Below are positions 56,801-59,514 of a DNA stretch of 64,000 nt, in pieces. Under the pieces are notes generated by a model. The model was not told the DNA's origin, ran no database searches, and worked only from the letters and a program-made list of their open reading frames with translations. Where the stretch lies: contig CM067072.1 of assembly GCA_033980235.1 (NCBI GenBank), positions 32,959,759 through 33,023,758 on the forward strand, written 5' to 3'. Origin of the DNA: Diadema setosum. Lineage: Eukaryota > Echinodermata > Echinoidea > Diadematoida > Diadematidae. The position numbers and the translations under genes are program-made. Every line of letters begins with the position of its first letter. Positions within the stretch are counted from its first letter, which is position 1.

Positions 56801-59260
56801 AAAATGCACATCTCACAGAAAAATATTTGTCATAGATGTAGCCTGTGGCAATTTATGCTTCATAGTGAGAATGTACATTGCAAGAGGCCAGCAAAAATAT
56901 AACTCACAGAAGTAAGTATTTGAGATTCGTACTTGATTGTGAGAATACAAATCAAACGAAATTTACAATCAGTTTGGCTCTTGATGCTCTTGATGGTAAC
57001 TGTTTGATTTTTGATAATGTTAGTTTAACAGGAAAATATTCATCAGAGTCATAAGATTTTAGAGATTATGGTTTGATCTGAACAAATTAATCAGATGAAA
57101 AAAACATTTATCACAGTGAAGAGATTGCAAGCATTGAGGGAGGGACCTGTATAGTCTAACAATAACAGACCATAACATCACTAGACTGAATATCAAGGAC
57201 ATGATTTCCTCTAGTGGTTACTGGCTAATGCAGTCAGACTTTTCATCACCTCTATTAAAGTTGCATTGTAATATGCTAAAAAGAATATTGCAAAGGAATC
57301 ATTATGGTAGAATGTTGAAAGTATAGTTTCCCTCTGGCAAATGTAGACAAACTTTTAATCATGTCTGTGAAAGTTGTATTACAATATGGTTTCAATAATG
57401 GCAAGGAAATTGTCTTCTTGGCAAATAGGTACCCCCCCCCCATCTCTTCCCCAAACGTAGTGAAGTGACAACTTTCATTTTCATTGTCAGTGCTTGTTCC
57501 TGATTTTTTTCCTCGTAGGCTTACAGGCAATGAAAACGGCCCTCACTGCATTTGCTGTCCAAGATAGGAAAAATCTCTTTGTGTACAGGGAGAGCTCAGG
57601 GGAGGTATTCTATCTCAGGTAGGTACAGTGTACATTGTATATAAAAAGAATTTGCATTTTGTCATGTTGTCATACCCTTATTTGTGACCTTCATGGTACA
57701 CTGTACAGATGCAAGAACATGAACATTGGATGAAAGAAGATAATGAGATATCACAGTCACCCCATCCAGTCACAGTGATGGAGAAAATTTAGATGTATCT
57801 GTTAGATCATACATACATGTAATTCTTGATTTCTGTGACTGAAGTCGTGTGAATTACTTTGTTATCCGTTATCTTCAAAACTCTCTATTGTGCTGTCTTC
57901 AGTAACCACATGCAAGATTGAACTATTTTTCCTGTTGTTTGTATGGTCCCACAGAAAAATAAAGACGTACATGTACAGTAGGTTGTTAAACGTTTATAGA
58001 TAACAATATTTGCTCTGATTTCTGTCACTGTTTATATTATAAGATAAAATGATTGCAAATATTGCTTCACATTCACATTTGACATTTCATTTCAAAGATA
58101 TGAGATTCAGTCAATTACTCTATTGTATGTCTACGAGCCCCCCCCCCCCCCCCATGAGAACATGTATTGATATATTGTGAGTGTTGGCCTGTATTCCAGG
58201 TGTTGTGATTTATTGCTTTGATATTTTCCTCTCCTATAACTCCCAAGACTCTATGAATCAACTGTGGCAGCAAACCAACCGGCCTCTTCTCGCCTCTGCT
58301 CGATAGCTGAGTCCTCTCACAGCGCCTCCCAGCCAAACTCTCAGCCAGCCTCACAGTCAGGTAGAGTGCCCAAAGGGGGATCCTTTATCATAGAACATTT
58401 CATGTGGTAATGTTTAATAGCAGTTCTTCTTTGGTGATCTTCGGGAAAGGGATAAGAGTGGATTGGGAGGCTGGGATGAGGGCATTCCTTGCCTGCAGGA
58501 AGGAGAATTCCCTCTCAGTTTATATTTGTGTGTGTGTGTATGTGTGTGTGTGTGTGTGTAAAAGGAAATCATACATGTCCAATTGAACTCTTAGATTGAA
58601 AGTGAAGGTGTAACTGGCGTCACTGTGTAAAGTCTAGTGGCATCCTGTTGACATTGTGAATTAGATTACTGCACAATATTTTCTGTCAAATTGAATGAGC
58701 AAAGGTGTGAAAATGCTAGATCATTATATAATTTCACTCCAATCTGCCTTGTTCCTAGAGGAGGGTTCAAGGTCCTGTTTACCTTTGGGAGCAGAAATTT
58801 AAAAATGTTCAAGATATCTCATTTGATGCATATGTGTAGGTCTGTTGTATTACAAAACATCCTACCATATGAAATTTTTGCAGTAAAGCCTAAAATATAA
58901 GGAGATATCAGTATTTTTCTCATTAAACCATAACTGTAGACGGTTTAGTCTGGAAACGTTTTTTATTATAAAAGTCACTATTGTTCACATTTTGTGTATT
59001 TAACAATACTTAATATCGATTATACAGATTCAAATTTTTACATTGGTTGTTTCTATCCCTAACTCACAATTAAGAACTATTTTAAAGCACTAATGCTGGG
59101 TTTTTCTTTCTTCTGCAAATGGTGAATTATGCCAATTACCAGTGGTGATCCTATCTTTATTGTATGTATACTTTCAGTGTCAAGAGCAACATCCATCCAA
59201 TCTCTGAACACCATCCCTGGATCTTTTTACGTTGAGGATGACTCCATGTCTTCTCATATG
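5706..59260 (+). CDS. SZT2: SZT2 orthologue, KICSTOR complex subunit (43 exons, partial)
   Basis: SZT2 is the scaffold of KICSTOR (with KPTN, ITFG2 and KICS2), which places GATOR1 on the lysosome so that mTORC1 is switched off when amino acids are scarce. This identification rests on collinear conserved blocks recognised from vertebrate SZT2: YRISRN and [112 protein letters not shown] and NLFVYRE. Joining the 43 exons listed below gives 7,737 nt, 2,579 codons, with no stop and compatible phases at every junction. Introns run from 110 nt to about 5.9 kb and all are GT-AG. The start-codon exon was not found and the 3' portion is outside the window. No promoter could be recognised. Residue numbers in the exon entries count from the first codon of exon 1 here, not from the true methionine. 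Confidence 0.95.
6144..6168. repeat. (TGAAA)n microsatellite
   Basis: About five tandem gaaat units in SZT2 intron 1. Confidence 0.85.
6246..6428 (+). CDS. SZT2: SZT2 exon 2, first strand of VWA-like fold
   Basis: Residues 43-103, phase 0/0, acceptor ctcacag, donor gtgagt. It contains [10 protein letters not shown] and [12 protein letters not shown]. The D-L-S-P-S run has the spacing of the MIDAS DxSxS motif at the end of the first strand of von Willebrand A domains; the later strands are in exons 4 and 7. The [12 protein letters not shown] linker is variable in the family. Confidence 0.94.
7005..7082 (+). CDS. SZT2: SZT2 exon 3
   Basis: Residues 104-129, phase 0/0, acceptor tatttcaag, donor gtaagt. 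It encodes an amphipathic helix-like segment ([13 protein letters not shown]) aligned with the human helix that follows the DLSPS strand. Confidence 0.88.
7083..8014 (+). other. SZT2 intron 3, nothing recognised
   Basis: AT-rich intron sequence with short A- and T-runs and a gcaggg triplicate near 7396. No exon-like or element-like structure was seen. Intron 2 (6429-7004) is similarly plain. Confidence 0.5.
8015..8107 (+). CDS. SZT2: SZT2 exon 4
   Basis: Residues 130-160, phase 0/0, acceptor cctccacag, donor gtgagt. It encodes FCVPGSPI and the hydrophobic strand [10 protein letters not shown], aligned with the human segment FRVPGS and YVTIQAYSS. This is probably the second strand of the VWA-like fold. 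Confidence 0.92.
8304..8902. mobile_element. Inverted-repeat element in SZT2 intron 4
   Basis: The left end cctttgatgttcgatgcttg with gaagccgccat is matched in inverse by the right end atgagtggcggcttcgagca/gggatcaaag near 8872-8902, about 26 bp at roughly 80% identity. The interior is AT-rich and non-coding. The ends are diverged, so this looks like an old MITE. Confidence 0.45.
8962..9075. repeat. TGTATG/TG-rich microsatellite
   Basis: Imperfect run of tgtatg and tgtgtg units in SZT2 intron 4. Confidence 0.85.
9429..9528 (+). CDS. SZT2: SZT2 exon 5
   Basis: Residues 161-193 plus one base, phase 0 in and 1 out, acceptor tgttgcag, donor gtgagt. It encodes VLVQGCLL and a helix, [14 protein letters not shown], matching VLVQGCLL and FEDKV in vertebrate SZT2. 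Confidence 0.94.
9649..10291. repeat. Short direct duplication in SZT2 intron 5
   Basis: The word tgaaagagtccattca, with the following ttttgcat and ttaca blocks and gaacaa, occurs at about 9658-9697 and again at about 10246-10282 with few changes. The copies are separated by about 590 bp of plain intron. Confidence 0.6.
10290..11002. mobile_element. Short TTAA-type MITE interrupted by a nested foldback element
   Basis: The outer element starts ttaacccgttgaggatgagt (about 10292) and ends tccatcctcaatgggttaa (about 11001); intact relatives of about 100 bp are at 21928 and 46865. Within it, at 10346-10975, sits a second copy of the inverted-repeat family seen at 1622, beginning tatacaaataatgactgc and ending gaggtatata. 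The nested copy has internal duplication: two rounds of a block ending ctgtctccaaacctatttac at about 10695 and 10818. Confidence 0.75.
11048..11287 (+). CDS. SZT2: SZT2 exon 6
   Basis: Residues 194-273, phase 1/1, acceptor catgcag, donor gtatga. A Gly/Pro/Arg-rich loop ([13 protein letters not shown]) is followed by the conserved helix [18 protein letters not shown], corresponding to GILALQLLPSNSSAG in human. The frame is fixed by the split Ser/Gly codons on both sides. Confidence 0.93.
11730..12648 (+). mobile_element. TTAA-family element, copy 1 (left end lost)
   Basis: The sequence from about 11740 aligns throughout with the element at 53331, including cttttttct, ttgacaccaaattt and gcccgg. 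It ends cttttt-agggttaa, the family's right terminus. The left TIR is not recognisable. A block of about 179 bp (starting agaagactattttgt) is tandemly repeated at 12287 and 12466, each copy ending in a G-run/C-run palindrome. Confidence 0.7.
13233..13453 (+). CDS. SZT2: SZT2 exon 7, end of VWA-like fold
   Basis: Residues 274-347, phase 1 in and 0 out, acceptor cccatccag, donor gtaagt. It encodes [13 protein letters not shown], then ACSFIQLG and [17 protein letters not shown]. The ITDG strand and the IA-xx-TFG-xFL helix are the order seen in VWA domains after the MIDAS strand in exon 2. The last bases of this exon together with its donor are duplicated about 400 bp downstream (see 13846). Confidence 0.95.
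13454..13990 (+). repeat. Duplicated exon-7 end with decoy splice donor
   Basis: The end of exon 7 and start of intron 7 (13443-13555: ccccagctatgtaagt, tgtacaaagatt, ctgcagaa, ggatg) recurs at 13846-13955 (ccccagctttgtaagt and the same following words) at about 80% identity. The second copy retains a good donor, gtaagt. The (CAAA)n tract at 13777-13840 lies between them. Splicing from the second donor would add about 130 codons' worth of sequence containing stops, so it is a decoy rather than a usable exon. Confidence 0.8.
14471..14570 (+). CDS. SZT2: SZT2 exon 8
   Basis: Residues 348-380 plus one base, phase 0/1, acceptor atttgtcag, donor gtaaaa. It encodes [18 protein letters not shown], aligned with YHRAFLLYSFLRSG of human SZT2. 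The following intron is the largest complete one (about 5.9 kb) and carries the LTR element. Confidence 0.93.
14622..15054. mobile_element. pogo/Tigger-like MITE, TA target site
   Basis: The left end is tacagtccgacctttcctat followed by ccgg. The right end, reverse-complemented, is tacattctgacctctcttat followed by ccgg. The terminal TA dinucleotides and the CAGTC...ACCT..TATCCGG terminus are typical of pogo-like non-autonomous elements. The interior is non-coding. It lies in SZT2 intron 8, 50 bp after exon 8. Confidence 0.7.
15166..15330 (+). mobile_element. tRNA-derived SINE
   Basis: A tRNA-like head carries a box A-like tgtggctcagtggac (15175-15189) and a box B-like gggttcaaatc (15219-15229). 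The tail attgacaaattgccctacgt (about 15281-15300) recurs at 33351 in intron 19, showing it is a dispersed repeat. The anticodon stem is not well formed, so a functional tRNA gene is unlikely. Confidence 0.6.
15347..15965 (+). repeat. 5' long terminal repeat
   Basis: TG...CA-bounded, 619 bp. Near position 15531 there is a TATA-like cgtataagctc, and near 15888 a polyadenylation-like aataaa. These would serve transcription of the element; in the intron they could also cause early 3'-end formation of SZT2 RNA. Confidence 0.9.
15966..18507 (+). other. LTR-element interior without gag-pol
   Basis: The interior begins with the tRNA-Leu-like primer site. The frame at 16151-16525 (124 codons) opens with a hydrophobic, signal-like stretch ([20 protein letters not shown]). 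A second overlapping frame runs at 16279-16599, broken once by TAG at 16471. Neither matches a family I recognise, though one could be a Gag relic. The remainder (about 16620-18490) is AT-rich with no open frame of note. Confidence 0.6.
18508..19126 (+). repeat. 3' long terminal repeat
   Basis: Same length and, by reading, same sequence as the 5' LTR. It is preceded by the polypurine tract and followed by the GTAT target duplication. Confidence 0.9.
19347..20365 (+). repeat. 158-bp tandem array with TGACCTTTGACCT motifs
   Basis: After a head (gtccccgccgaataag, and a cgtccgt/ctgt microsatellite at 19400-19445) come three roughly 50-bp units (tctgtttgctttatatga) at 19498-19625. About five units with a spacing of 157-159 bp follow: tgacct(a/g)tattgta occurs at 19671, 19829, 19988, 20145 and 20303. 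Each unit has one to three tgacctttgacct runs. The array ends ggatggggacatatattacg. It is in SZT2 intron 8, about 150 bp before exon 9. Confidence 0.85.
20512..20557 (+). CDS. SZT2: SZT2 exon 9 (46 nt)
   Basis: Residues 381-395, phase 1/2, acceptor ttttttttttcaaaattcag, donor gtaact. It encodes [14 protein letters not shown]. Similarity is weak, but the exon is required to bridge phase 1 of exon 8 to phase 2 of exon 10 and it lies at the right place relative to human GSQHRLF. It is the shortest exon called with confidence. Confidence 0.8.
21127..21284 (+). CDS. SZT2: SZT2 exon 10
   Basis: Residues 396-448, phase 2/1, acceptor atctcttccag, donor gtgagt. It encodes [10 protein letters not shown] and [17 protein letters not shown], matching RRKKH and VSVRLREGYSVREVTL in human. 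Confidence 0.94.
21295..21480. repeat. ATT-rich low-complexity tract in SZT2 intron 10
   Basis: T-rich and att/tat-rich imperfect repeats between exon 10 and the pyrimidine-rich block at 21480. Confidence 0.6.
21481..21920 (+). mobile_element. Probable retroelement 3' tail with hammerhead-like core
   Basis: A C/T-rich non-coding tract ends in ctctgatgaagattctgctg, ggatcaagaactcag and an AAATAAATAAAAA tail. The CTGATGA box followed by a gattc/ggatc stem resembles the 3' regions of invertebrate retroelements that carry hammerhead ribozyme motifs. The GAAA box is altered here. Assignment to a particular family is not possible. Confidence 0.35.
21928..22026. mobile_element. Short TTAA-type MITE, about 100 bp
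   Basis: It begins ttagcccgttgaggacgagt and ends ccctccctcaacgagtaa, inverted ends of the family also found at 10290 (interrupted) and 46865 (reverse orientation). It is non-coding. Confidence 0.7.
22060..22250. repeat. ACATAC/TACA-rich low-complexity tract
   Basis: Many tacatac, catacat and acaca words in SZT2 intron 10; no gene. Confidence 0.6.
22701..22797 (+). CDS. SZT2: SZT2 exon 11
   Basis: Residues 449-480, phase 1/2, acceptor ctccttacag, donor gtaagg. It encodes [20 protein letters not shown] followed by PWPLY, aligned with the highly conserved KHNMRIEYVAMAPWPL block. Confidence 0.95.
23083..23247. mobile_element. hAT-like MITE, 165 bp
   Basis: The termini cagggctccacactaac and gttagtgtcgagccctg are inverted. 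The 7-bp cattagg flanks both sides (23076-23082, 23248-23254). CAGGG ends and a 7-8 bp duplication fit hAT-superfamily MITEs. Confidence 0.8.
23376..23622. mobile_element. TA-flanked MITE (TACTGTAAAAGTG family), copy 1
   Basis: The left end tactctaaaagtgg and right end cacttttacagta are inverted; the interior has gcgaaaatttcaacatcgcg-like words. Relatives are at 59290-59514 and, more distantly, 47975-48181 and 27395-27637. Confidence 0.75.
23719..23853 (+). CDS. SZT2: SZT2 exon 12
   Basis: Residues 481-525, phase 2/2, acceptor gggtcccag, donor gttagt. It encodes [17 protein letters not shown] and [14 protein letters not shown], aligned with VEVTMEGGYDILHDVSC and FWNTLQS of human SZT2. Confidence 0.95.
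24451..25009. mobile_element. Foldback element, copy B (complete)
   Basis: Arms of about 205 bp (24461-24665 and 24790-24999) are inverted copies at high identity, starting aaaccccaagagcaatgtgg and ending with its complement. A spacer of about 120 bp separates them. Transcribed, the element would form a long near-perfect hairpin in SZT2 intron 12. Copy A is at the start of the window. Confidence 0.85.
25626..25784 (+). CDS. SZT2: SZT2 exon 13
   Basis: Residues 526-578, phase 2/2, acceptor ttttccaacag, donor gtgagt. It encodes [34 protein letters not shown] and SPVLAQQP, one of the best conserved stretches of the N-terminal half. Confidence 0.96.
25903..26035. mobile_element. hAT-like MITE, 133 bp
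   Basis: The ends cagggatgccagttttcagg and tttttggcatccctg are inverted. The 6-bp atttag repeats on both flanks. It lies in SZT2 intron 13. Confidence 0.7.
26523..26588 (+). CDS. SZT2: SZT2 exon 14 (66 nt)
   Basis: Residues 579-600, phase 2/2, donor gtaaga. The acceptor is tttcatgaag, with a rather weak pyrimidine tract. It encodes [18 protein letters not shown], aligned with AQFAAYWKPVLSMD of human; the split Trp codon continues into exon 15. Confidence 0.9.
27395..27637. mobile_element. TA-flanked MITE, diverged (TACTGTATGC family)
   Basis: The inverted ends tactgtatgc and gcatacagta enclose cgcaaatttcacga-like words shared with the TACTGTAAAAGTG elements. Confidence 0.55.
27821..27871 (+). 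CDS. SZT2: SZT2 exon 15 (51 nt)
   Basis: Residues 601-617, phase 2/2, acceptor taccgtgcag, donor gtgagt. It encodes [16 protein letters not shown], nearly identical in its first half to human QRWLHMHRL. Confidence 0.93.
28409..28561 (+). CDS. SZT2: SZT2 exon 16
   Basis: Residues 618-668, phase 2/2, acceptor atgcctgtag, donor gtgagt. It encodes [20 protein letters not shown] and later SYIKLNF, aligned with [20 protein letters not shown] and SYVKL of human. Confidence 0.95.
28632..29060. mobile_element. TTAA-flanked MITE (piggyBac-like), 429 bp
   Basis: The left end ttaaaggtactagcccacat (then ttgcaaacc) is matched in inverse by the right end ggtttacaaatgtgggctaa (then tgcctttaa). TTAA lies at each end, as expected for piggyBac-type insertion. 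The interior is non-coding. It lies in SZT2 intron 16. Confidence 0.75.
29802..30092. repeat. Tandem 118-bp duplication with an inverted fragment, SZT2 intron 16
   Basis: Units at about 29865-29982 and 29983-30092 share aaaaggacctac, ttgtag, tccaca/acatc, cagtgaaaccac and accactaaatgtcctaccac with changes. An inverted piece of the unit end (gtggtggatggtttcatcgt) is at 29804. The array ends about 45 bp before exon 17. Confidence 0.7.
30140..30251 (+). CDS. SZT2: SZT2 exon 17
   Basis: Residues 669-706, phase 2/0, acceptor tcttttttccag, donor gtgacc (non-optimal). It encodes [20 protein letters not shown] and GTPGHERNK. The donor was chosen because ERNK joins VVMELKKD of exon 18 exactly as human ARHK joins IVSGLREE. 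Reading on past it is also open and would add a short non-conserved tail. Confidence 0.92.
31341..31738. mobile_element. Foldback MITE (AAAGGGATGGTAC family), copy 1
   Basis: The ends taaagggatggtacag and gtaccatcccta are inverted. Longer internal arms match in inverse (tttgatgaaaattagtttag, gctgagatatcc). It lies directly before exon 18. Confidence 0.75.
31765..31958 (+). CDS. SZT2: SZT2 exon 18
   Basis: Residues 707-770, phase 0/2, acceptor cttccctcag, donor gtgagt. It encodes [19 protein letters not shown], a variable His/Asp/Thr loop, and [14 protein letters not shown], aligned with CLVVLHKPLDKLLI of human. Confidence 0.94.
32488..32706 (+). CDS. SZT2: SZT2 exon 19
   Basis: Residues 771-843, phase 2/2, acceptor cacgcaccag, donor gtgagt. 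It encodes YDKMPADF, then [13 protein letters not shown] and VANILDVLT, matching LSRYLYHQRWLW and IAQLLSILT of human. Confidence 0.95.
33351..33375 (+). repeat. SINE tail fragment
   Basis: attgacaaattgccctatgt matches the tail of the SINE at 15281-15300 with one change. It ends about 20 bp before the exon 20 acceptor. Confidence 0.55.
33393..33471 (+). CDS. SZT2: SZT2 exon 20
   Basis: Residues 844-870, phase 2/0, acceptor cttgttatacag, donor gtttgg (weak). It encodes [20 protein letters not shown] and IELKMK, aligned with [20 protein letters not shown]. A fragment resembling the SINE tail at 15279 ends only about 20 bp before this acceptor. Confidence 0.9.
34146..34336 (+). CDS. SZT2: SZT2 exon 21
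   Basis: Residues 871-933, phase 0/2, acceptor attacgacacag, donor gtgagt. A Lys/Glu/Ser-rich linker is followed by [18 protein letters not shown], aligned with CVVQYILFPPHSTSTKD of human SZT2. Confidence 0.94.
34337..36364 (+). other. SZT2 introns 21 and 22, nothing recognised
   Basis: Apart from exon 22 (35056-35221) this is AT-rich sequence with short homopolymers and a (CAAA)n/G-run patch at 35745-35800. No element ends or extra exon were found. Confidence 0.45.
35056..35221 (+). CDS. SZT2: SZT2 exon 22
   Basis: Residues 934-989, phase 2/0, acceptor tgaccaag, donor gtgaat (weak). It encodes an acidic run, [11 protein letters not shown], then [14 protein letters not shown], aligned with LNLVTEVWVEPQYG. 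The donor was chosen to give phase 0 into exon 23. Confidence 0.92.
36365..36599 (+). CDS. SZT2: SZT2 exon 23
   Basis: Residues 990-1067, phase 0/1, acceptor tgtttttag, donor gttagt. It encodes [17 protein letters not shown] and [18 protein letters not shown], aligned with IGSMLSFEYLIQLC and FDLMGLLPQCQQLQM of human. Confidence 0.95.
37272..38069 (+). CDS. SZT2: SZT2 exon 24 (798 nt, largest)
   Basis: Residues 1068-1333, phase 1/1, acceptor gtttttgtag, donor gtagga. It encodes [36 protein letters not shown], and [15 protein letters not shown] near the end. Between them lies an acidic run of about 55 residues ([19 protein letters not shown] and onward) likely to be disordered. Codons are strongly G/C-ending, unlike the flanking introns. 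Open frames on the opposite strand here are shadows of this composition. Confidence 0.95.
38561..38805 (+). CDS. SZT2: SZT2 exon 25
   Basis: Residues 1334-1415, phase 1/0, acceptor tatctggcag, donor gtatgt. It encodes [17 protein letters not shown] and [17 protein letters not shown], aligned with YVRGLFRSLQQAQSV and QEIDITPFLLTLCGHTW of human. Confidence 0.95.
39398..39510 (+). CDS. SZT2: SZT2 exon 26
   Basis: Residues 1416-1452, phase 0/2, acceptor tttctttcacag, donor gtacaa. It encodes a charged helix, [20 protein letters not shown], and a Ser/Pro tail. It is poorly conserved. The intron after it is only 110 nt, the shortest in the gene. Confidence 0.87.
39621..39915 (+). CDS. SZT2: SZT2 exon 27
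   Basis: Residues 1453-1551, phase 2/0, acceptor tgtaacatcag, donor gtaaga. It encodes [20 protein letters not shown] and [15 protein letters not shown], aligned with [20 protein letters not shown]. The exon ends in a dense Glu/Asp tract ([12 protein letters not shown] and onward). Confidence 0.94.
40369..40582. mobile_element. Inverted-repeat element with telomere-like interior
   Basis: The ends tgtgacaatttgctcct and aggagcaaatgttgtgtcac are inverted. The interior (about 40444-40508) has aaccctaaccctaat and degenerate aaccctaaa repeats. It lies in SZT2 intron 27. Confidence 0.6.
40702..40819 (+). CDS. SZT2: SZT2 exon 28
   Basis: Residues 1552-1590 plus one base, phase 0/1, acceptor gcctgaag, donor gtacgt. 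It encodes [20 protein letters not shown], aligned with LEVEYRESRESDLG of human, then a Ser/Pro-rich stretch. The acceptor lacks a long pyrimidine tract; the frame and similarity support it. Confidence 0.86.
40864..40922. repeat. (TG)n and poly-T tract
   Basis: gtgtgtgtgtgtg run followed within 20 bp by about 19 consecutive T residues. Confidence 0.9.
41555..42328 (-). mobile_element. TTAA-family element, copy 2 (complete, reverse orientation)
   Basis: The terminal repeat ttaaccctattctaactggg is perfect over 20 bp at both ends, with TTAA at each terminus, as in piggyBac-type elements. Just inside each end lies the palindrome gggggggtcaatttgaccccccc (41602 and about 42287). The interior has A/T-rich runs and corresponds in reverse to the copy at 53331. 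It has no coding capacity. It is 774 bp, in SZT2 intron 28. Confidence 0.88.
42329..45325 (+). other. Rest of SZT2 intron 28
   Basis: AT-rich intron. Apart from the candidate 60-nt exon at 43199-43258 I saw no conserved frame. A minus-strand frame near 43881-44163 is open in two registers but has no recognised domain. Confidence 0.45.
43199..43258 (+). CDS. SZT2: Possible 60-nt cassette exon in SZT2 intron 28
   Basis: An acceptor (pyrimidine-rich stretch, then gatgtgtgtag) and a donor (gtaaat) bracket 60 nt. Read in phase 1/1, so inclusion would keep the frame from exon 28 to exon 29, it gives an open Pro/Arg/Thr-rich segment ([20 protein letters not shown]) rich in GC compared with its surroundings. 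No counterpart is known to me in vertebrate SZT2. It could be an alternative exon or chance. Confidence 0.35.
45326..45625 (+). CDS. SZT2: SZT2 exon 29
   Basis: Residues 1591-1690, phase 1/1, acceptor tctttggacag, donor gtaagt. An acidic start ([12 protein letters not shown]) leads to [17 protein letters not shown] and [14 protein letters not shown], then TIPTCLG, aligned with PPLFLHLTCSVRL and SLPTCLG of human. Confidence 0.95.
46141..46390 (+). CDS. SZT2: SZT2 exon 30
   Basis: Residues 1691-1773, phase 1/2, acceptor ttcctcctgtag, donor gtgagt. It encodes [20 protein letters not shown], aligned with [20 protein letters not shown], then a Ser/Pro-rich linker. Confidence 0.95.
46864..46958. 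mobile_element. Short TTAA-type MITE, reverse orientation
   Basis: cccattgaggacaggctgat at the left and ctcatcctcaacggattaa at the right are the inverted ends of the family at 10290 and 21928. It is about 95 bp, in SZT2 intron 30. Confidence 0.65.
47246..47568. mobile_element. Foldback MITE (AAAGGGATGGTAC family), copy 2, left end degraded
   Basis: It shares atttgatgaaaattggtc, ggctgagatatcc, tttcatcaaataaac and ccagtactgtacag with 31341-31738 and ends in cctttaaa. The left outer terminus is not clear. Confidence 0.65.
47593..47671 (+). CDS. SZT2: SZT2 exon 31
   Basis: Residues 1774-1800, phase 2/0, acceptor tttcttctaag, donor gtcagt. It encodes [20 protein letters not shown] and HATEVE, leading into [10 protein letters not shown] of exon 32 as human IETTMNEIRWLLEDEMV does. 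Confidence 0.9.
47975..48181. mobile_element. TA-flanked MITE (ACTGTAAAAC variant)
   Basis: Inverted ends actgtaaaac and gttttacagt. The interior has aatttcgcgag and cgcgaaaat words as in the TACTGTAAAAGTG family. It lies in SZT2 intron 31. Confidence 0.65.
48307..48492 (+). CDS. SZT2: SZT2 exon 32
   Basis: Residues 1801-1862, phase 0/0, acceptor gacacttacag, donor gtaaga. It encodes [14 protein letters not shown] and [16 protein letters not shown], aligned with IRWLLEDEMVGAL and LPLSFVFGPERSLTQF of human. Confidence 0.95.
49039..49246 (+). CDS. SZT2: SZT2 exon 33
   Basis: Residues 1863-1931 plus one base, phase 0/1, acceptor cattatccag, donor gtcggt (weak). It encodes [20 protein letters not shown] then a Glu/Gln-rich helix. 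The donor was chosen because it leaves one base, as exon 34 requires; reading through would hit a stop soon after. Confidence 0.88.
49994..50628 (+). CDS. SZT2: SZT2 exon 34 (635 nt, acidic)
   Basis: Residues 1932-2143, phase 1/0, acceptor gcatattccaag, donor gtatgt. It encodes [18 protein letters not shown], a Pro/Lys linker, then about 130 residues dominated by Glu, Asp and Gly. This acidic part has no clear counterpart in human SZT2, where a Ser/Pro/Gly-rich linker is found. Long antisense open frames over this exon arise from its GA-rich strand. Confidence 0.88.
51240..51489 (+). CDS. SZT2: SZT2 exon 35
   Basis: Residues 2144-2226 plus one base, phase 0/1, acceptor cttgttcaaag, donor gtgaga. 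It is acidic, with repeated Gly-Asp ([20 protein letters not shown]), then [18 protein letters not shown]. It is predicted to be disordered and weakly conserved. Confidence 0.86.
52176..52424 (+). CDS. SZT2: SZT2 exon 36
   Basis: Residues 2227-2309, phase 1/1, acceptor tttcattcag, donor gtgtgt. It is a Ser/Thr/Pro/Gly-rich disordered linker ([20 protein letters not shown]) equivalent in position to the Ser/Gly-rich linker before LPDFWLI in vertebrates. Confidence 0.88.
52896..52942. repeat. (AAAC)n microsatellite
   Basis: About eleven aaac/caat units in SZT2 intron 36. Confidence 0.9.
53069..53204 (+). CDS. SZT2: SZT2 exon 37
   Basis: Residues 2310-2354, phase 1/2, acceptor gaatgtgcag, donor gtagca. 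It encodes [13 protein letters not shown] and [20 protein letters not shown], aligned with [20 protein letters not shown], a diagnostic block. Confidence 0.96.
53331..54097 (+). mobile_element. TTAA-family element, copy 3 (complete)
   Basis: Terminal repeats ttaaccctaactaggc(c/t)ggg and TTAA at both ends. Subterminal palindromes are ggggggcctccgaggcccccc (left, about 53347) and gggggggcctgggaggcccccc (right, about 54032). It is non-coding, 767 bp, in SZT2 intron 37, 127 bp after exon 37. Confidence 0.88.
54640..54733 (+). CDS. SZT2: SZT2 exon 38
   Basis: Residues 2355-2386, phase 2/0, acceptor gtgttgatacag, donor gtaaga. It encodes [20 protein letters not shown], equivalent to the helix ending ICREVNQ in human SZT2. 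Confidence 0.93.
54734..55783 (+). other. SZT2 intron 38, nothing recognised
   Basis: AT-rich unique sequence; no terminal repeats, extra exon or RNA gene seen. Intron 40 (56652-57518) is similar. Confidence 0.45.
55784..55913 (+). CDS. SZT2: SZT2 exon 39
   Basis: Residues 2387-2429 plus one base, phase 0/1, acceptor ggtatccatag, donor gtgggt. It encodes [20 protein letters not shown] and [10 protein letters not shown], aligned with [20 protein letters not shown] and SEEDLW of human. Confidence 0.96.
56499..56651 (+). CDS. SZT2: SZT2 exon 40
   Basis: Residues 2430-2480, phase 1/1, acceptor ccttttttcag, donor gtaact. It encodes [20 protein letters not shown] and [10 protein letters not shown], aligned with YLAATMQFVPGHFSCDVVW and IRVHSRLKMG. 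Confidence 0.96.
57519..57618 (+). CDS. SZT2: SZT2 exon 41
   Basis: Residues 2481-2513, phase 1/2, acceptor tttcctcgtag, donor gtaggt. It encodes [20 protein letters not shown] and [12 protein letters not shown], aligned with [20 protein letters not shown] and VYYLRL of human. Confidence 0.95.
58248..58360 (+). CDS. SZT2: SZT2 exon 42
   Basis: Residues 2514-2551, phase 2/1, acceptor ataactcccaag, donor gtagag. It encodes [15 protein letters not shown] and a Ser/Gln-rich linker. RLYES continues the FYLR strand of exon 41 as YYLRLLETS does in human. Confidence 0.88.
58519..58561. repeat. (TG)n microsatellite
   Basis: tgtgtgtgtgt run interrupted once by ta in SZT2 intron 42. Confidence 0.9.
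59178..59260 (+). CDS. SZT2: SZT2 exon 43, last in window
   Basis: Residues 2552-2579, phase 1/0, acceptor atactttcag, donor gtgagt. It is a Ser/Pro-containing linker ([24 protein letters not shown]) with little conservation. The intron that follows runs beyond 64000; the next expected block, homologous to human HIQLLVHGVG, is not in the window. Confidence 0.8.
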
Positions 59261-59289
59261 GTGAGTAATGCTAACAAACATCCAAGAAA

Positions 59290-59514
59290 TACTGTAAAAG
59301 TGAAGACTTTGGCGGTGTTGAAATTTTTCGCGCATTTCGCGCAACCAGAAACTAGCGCAAATAAAAGCACGCGAATATTTTTGCTTGCCATAGCATTATG
59401 TTCCAGTAGTTCATATCTTGATTTCCCGGAATTGTACTGTAAAAACATGCCAAAGTCAGCTTACCCCGCCAAGCGTGAAAAATTAGTCGCAAAAAAATAT
59501 CCACTTTTACAGTA
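59290..59514. mobile_element. TA-flanked MITE (TACTGTAAAAGTG family), copy 2
   Basis: The inverted ends tactgtaaaagtg and cacttttacagta are perfect over 13 bp. The interior has cgcgcatttcgcgcaa and gcgtgaaaaattagtcgc. It is 225 bp and starts 30 bp after exon 43. Confidence 0.85.
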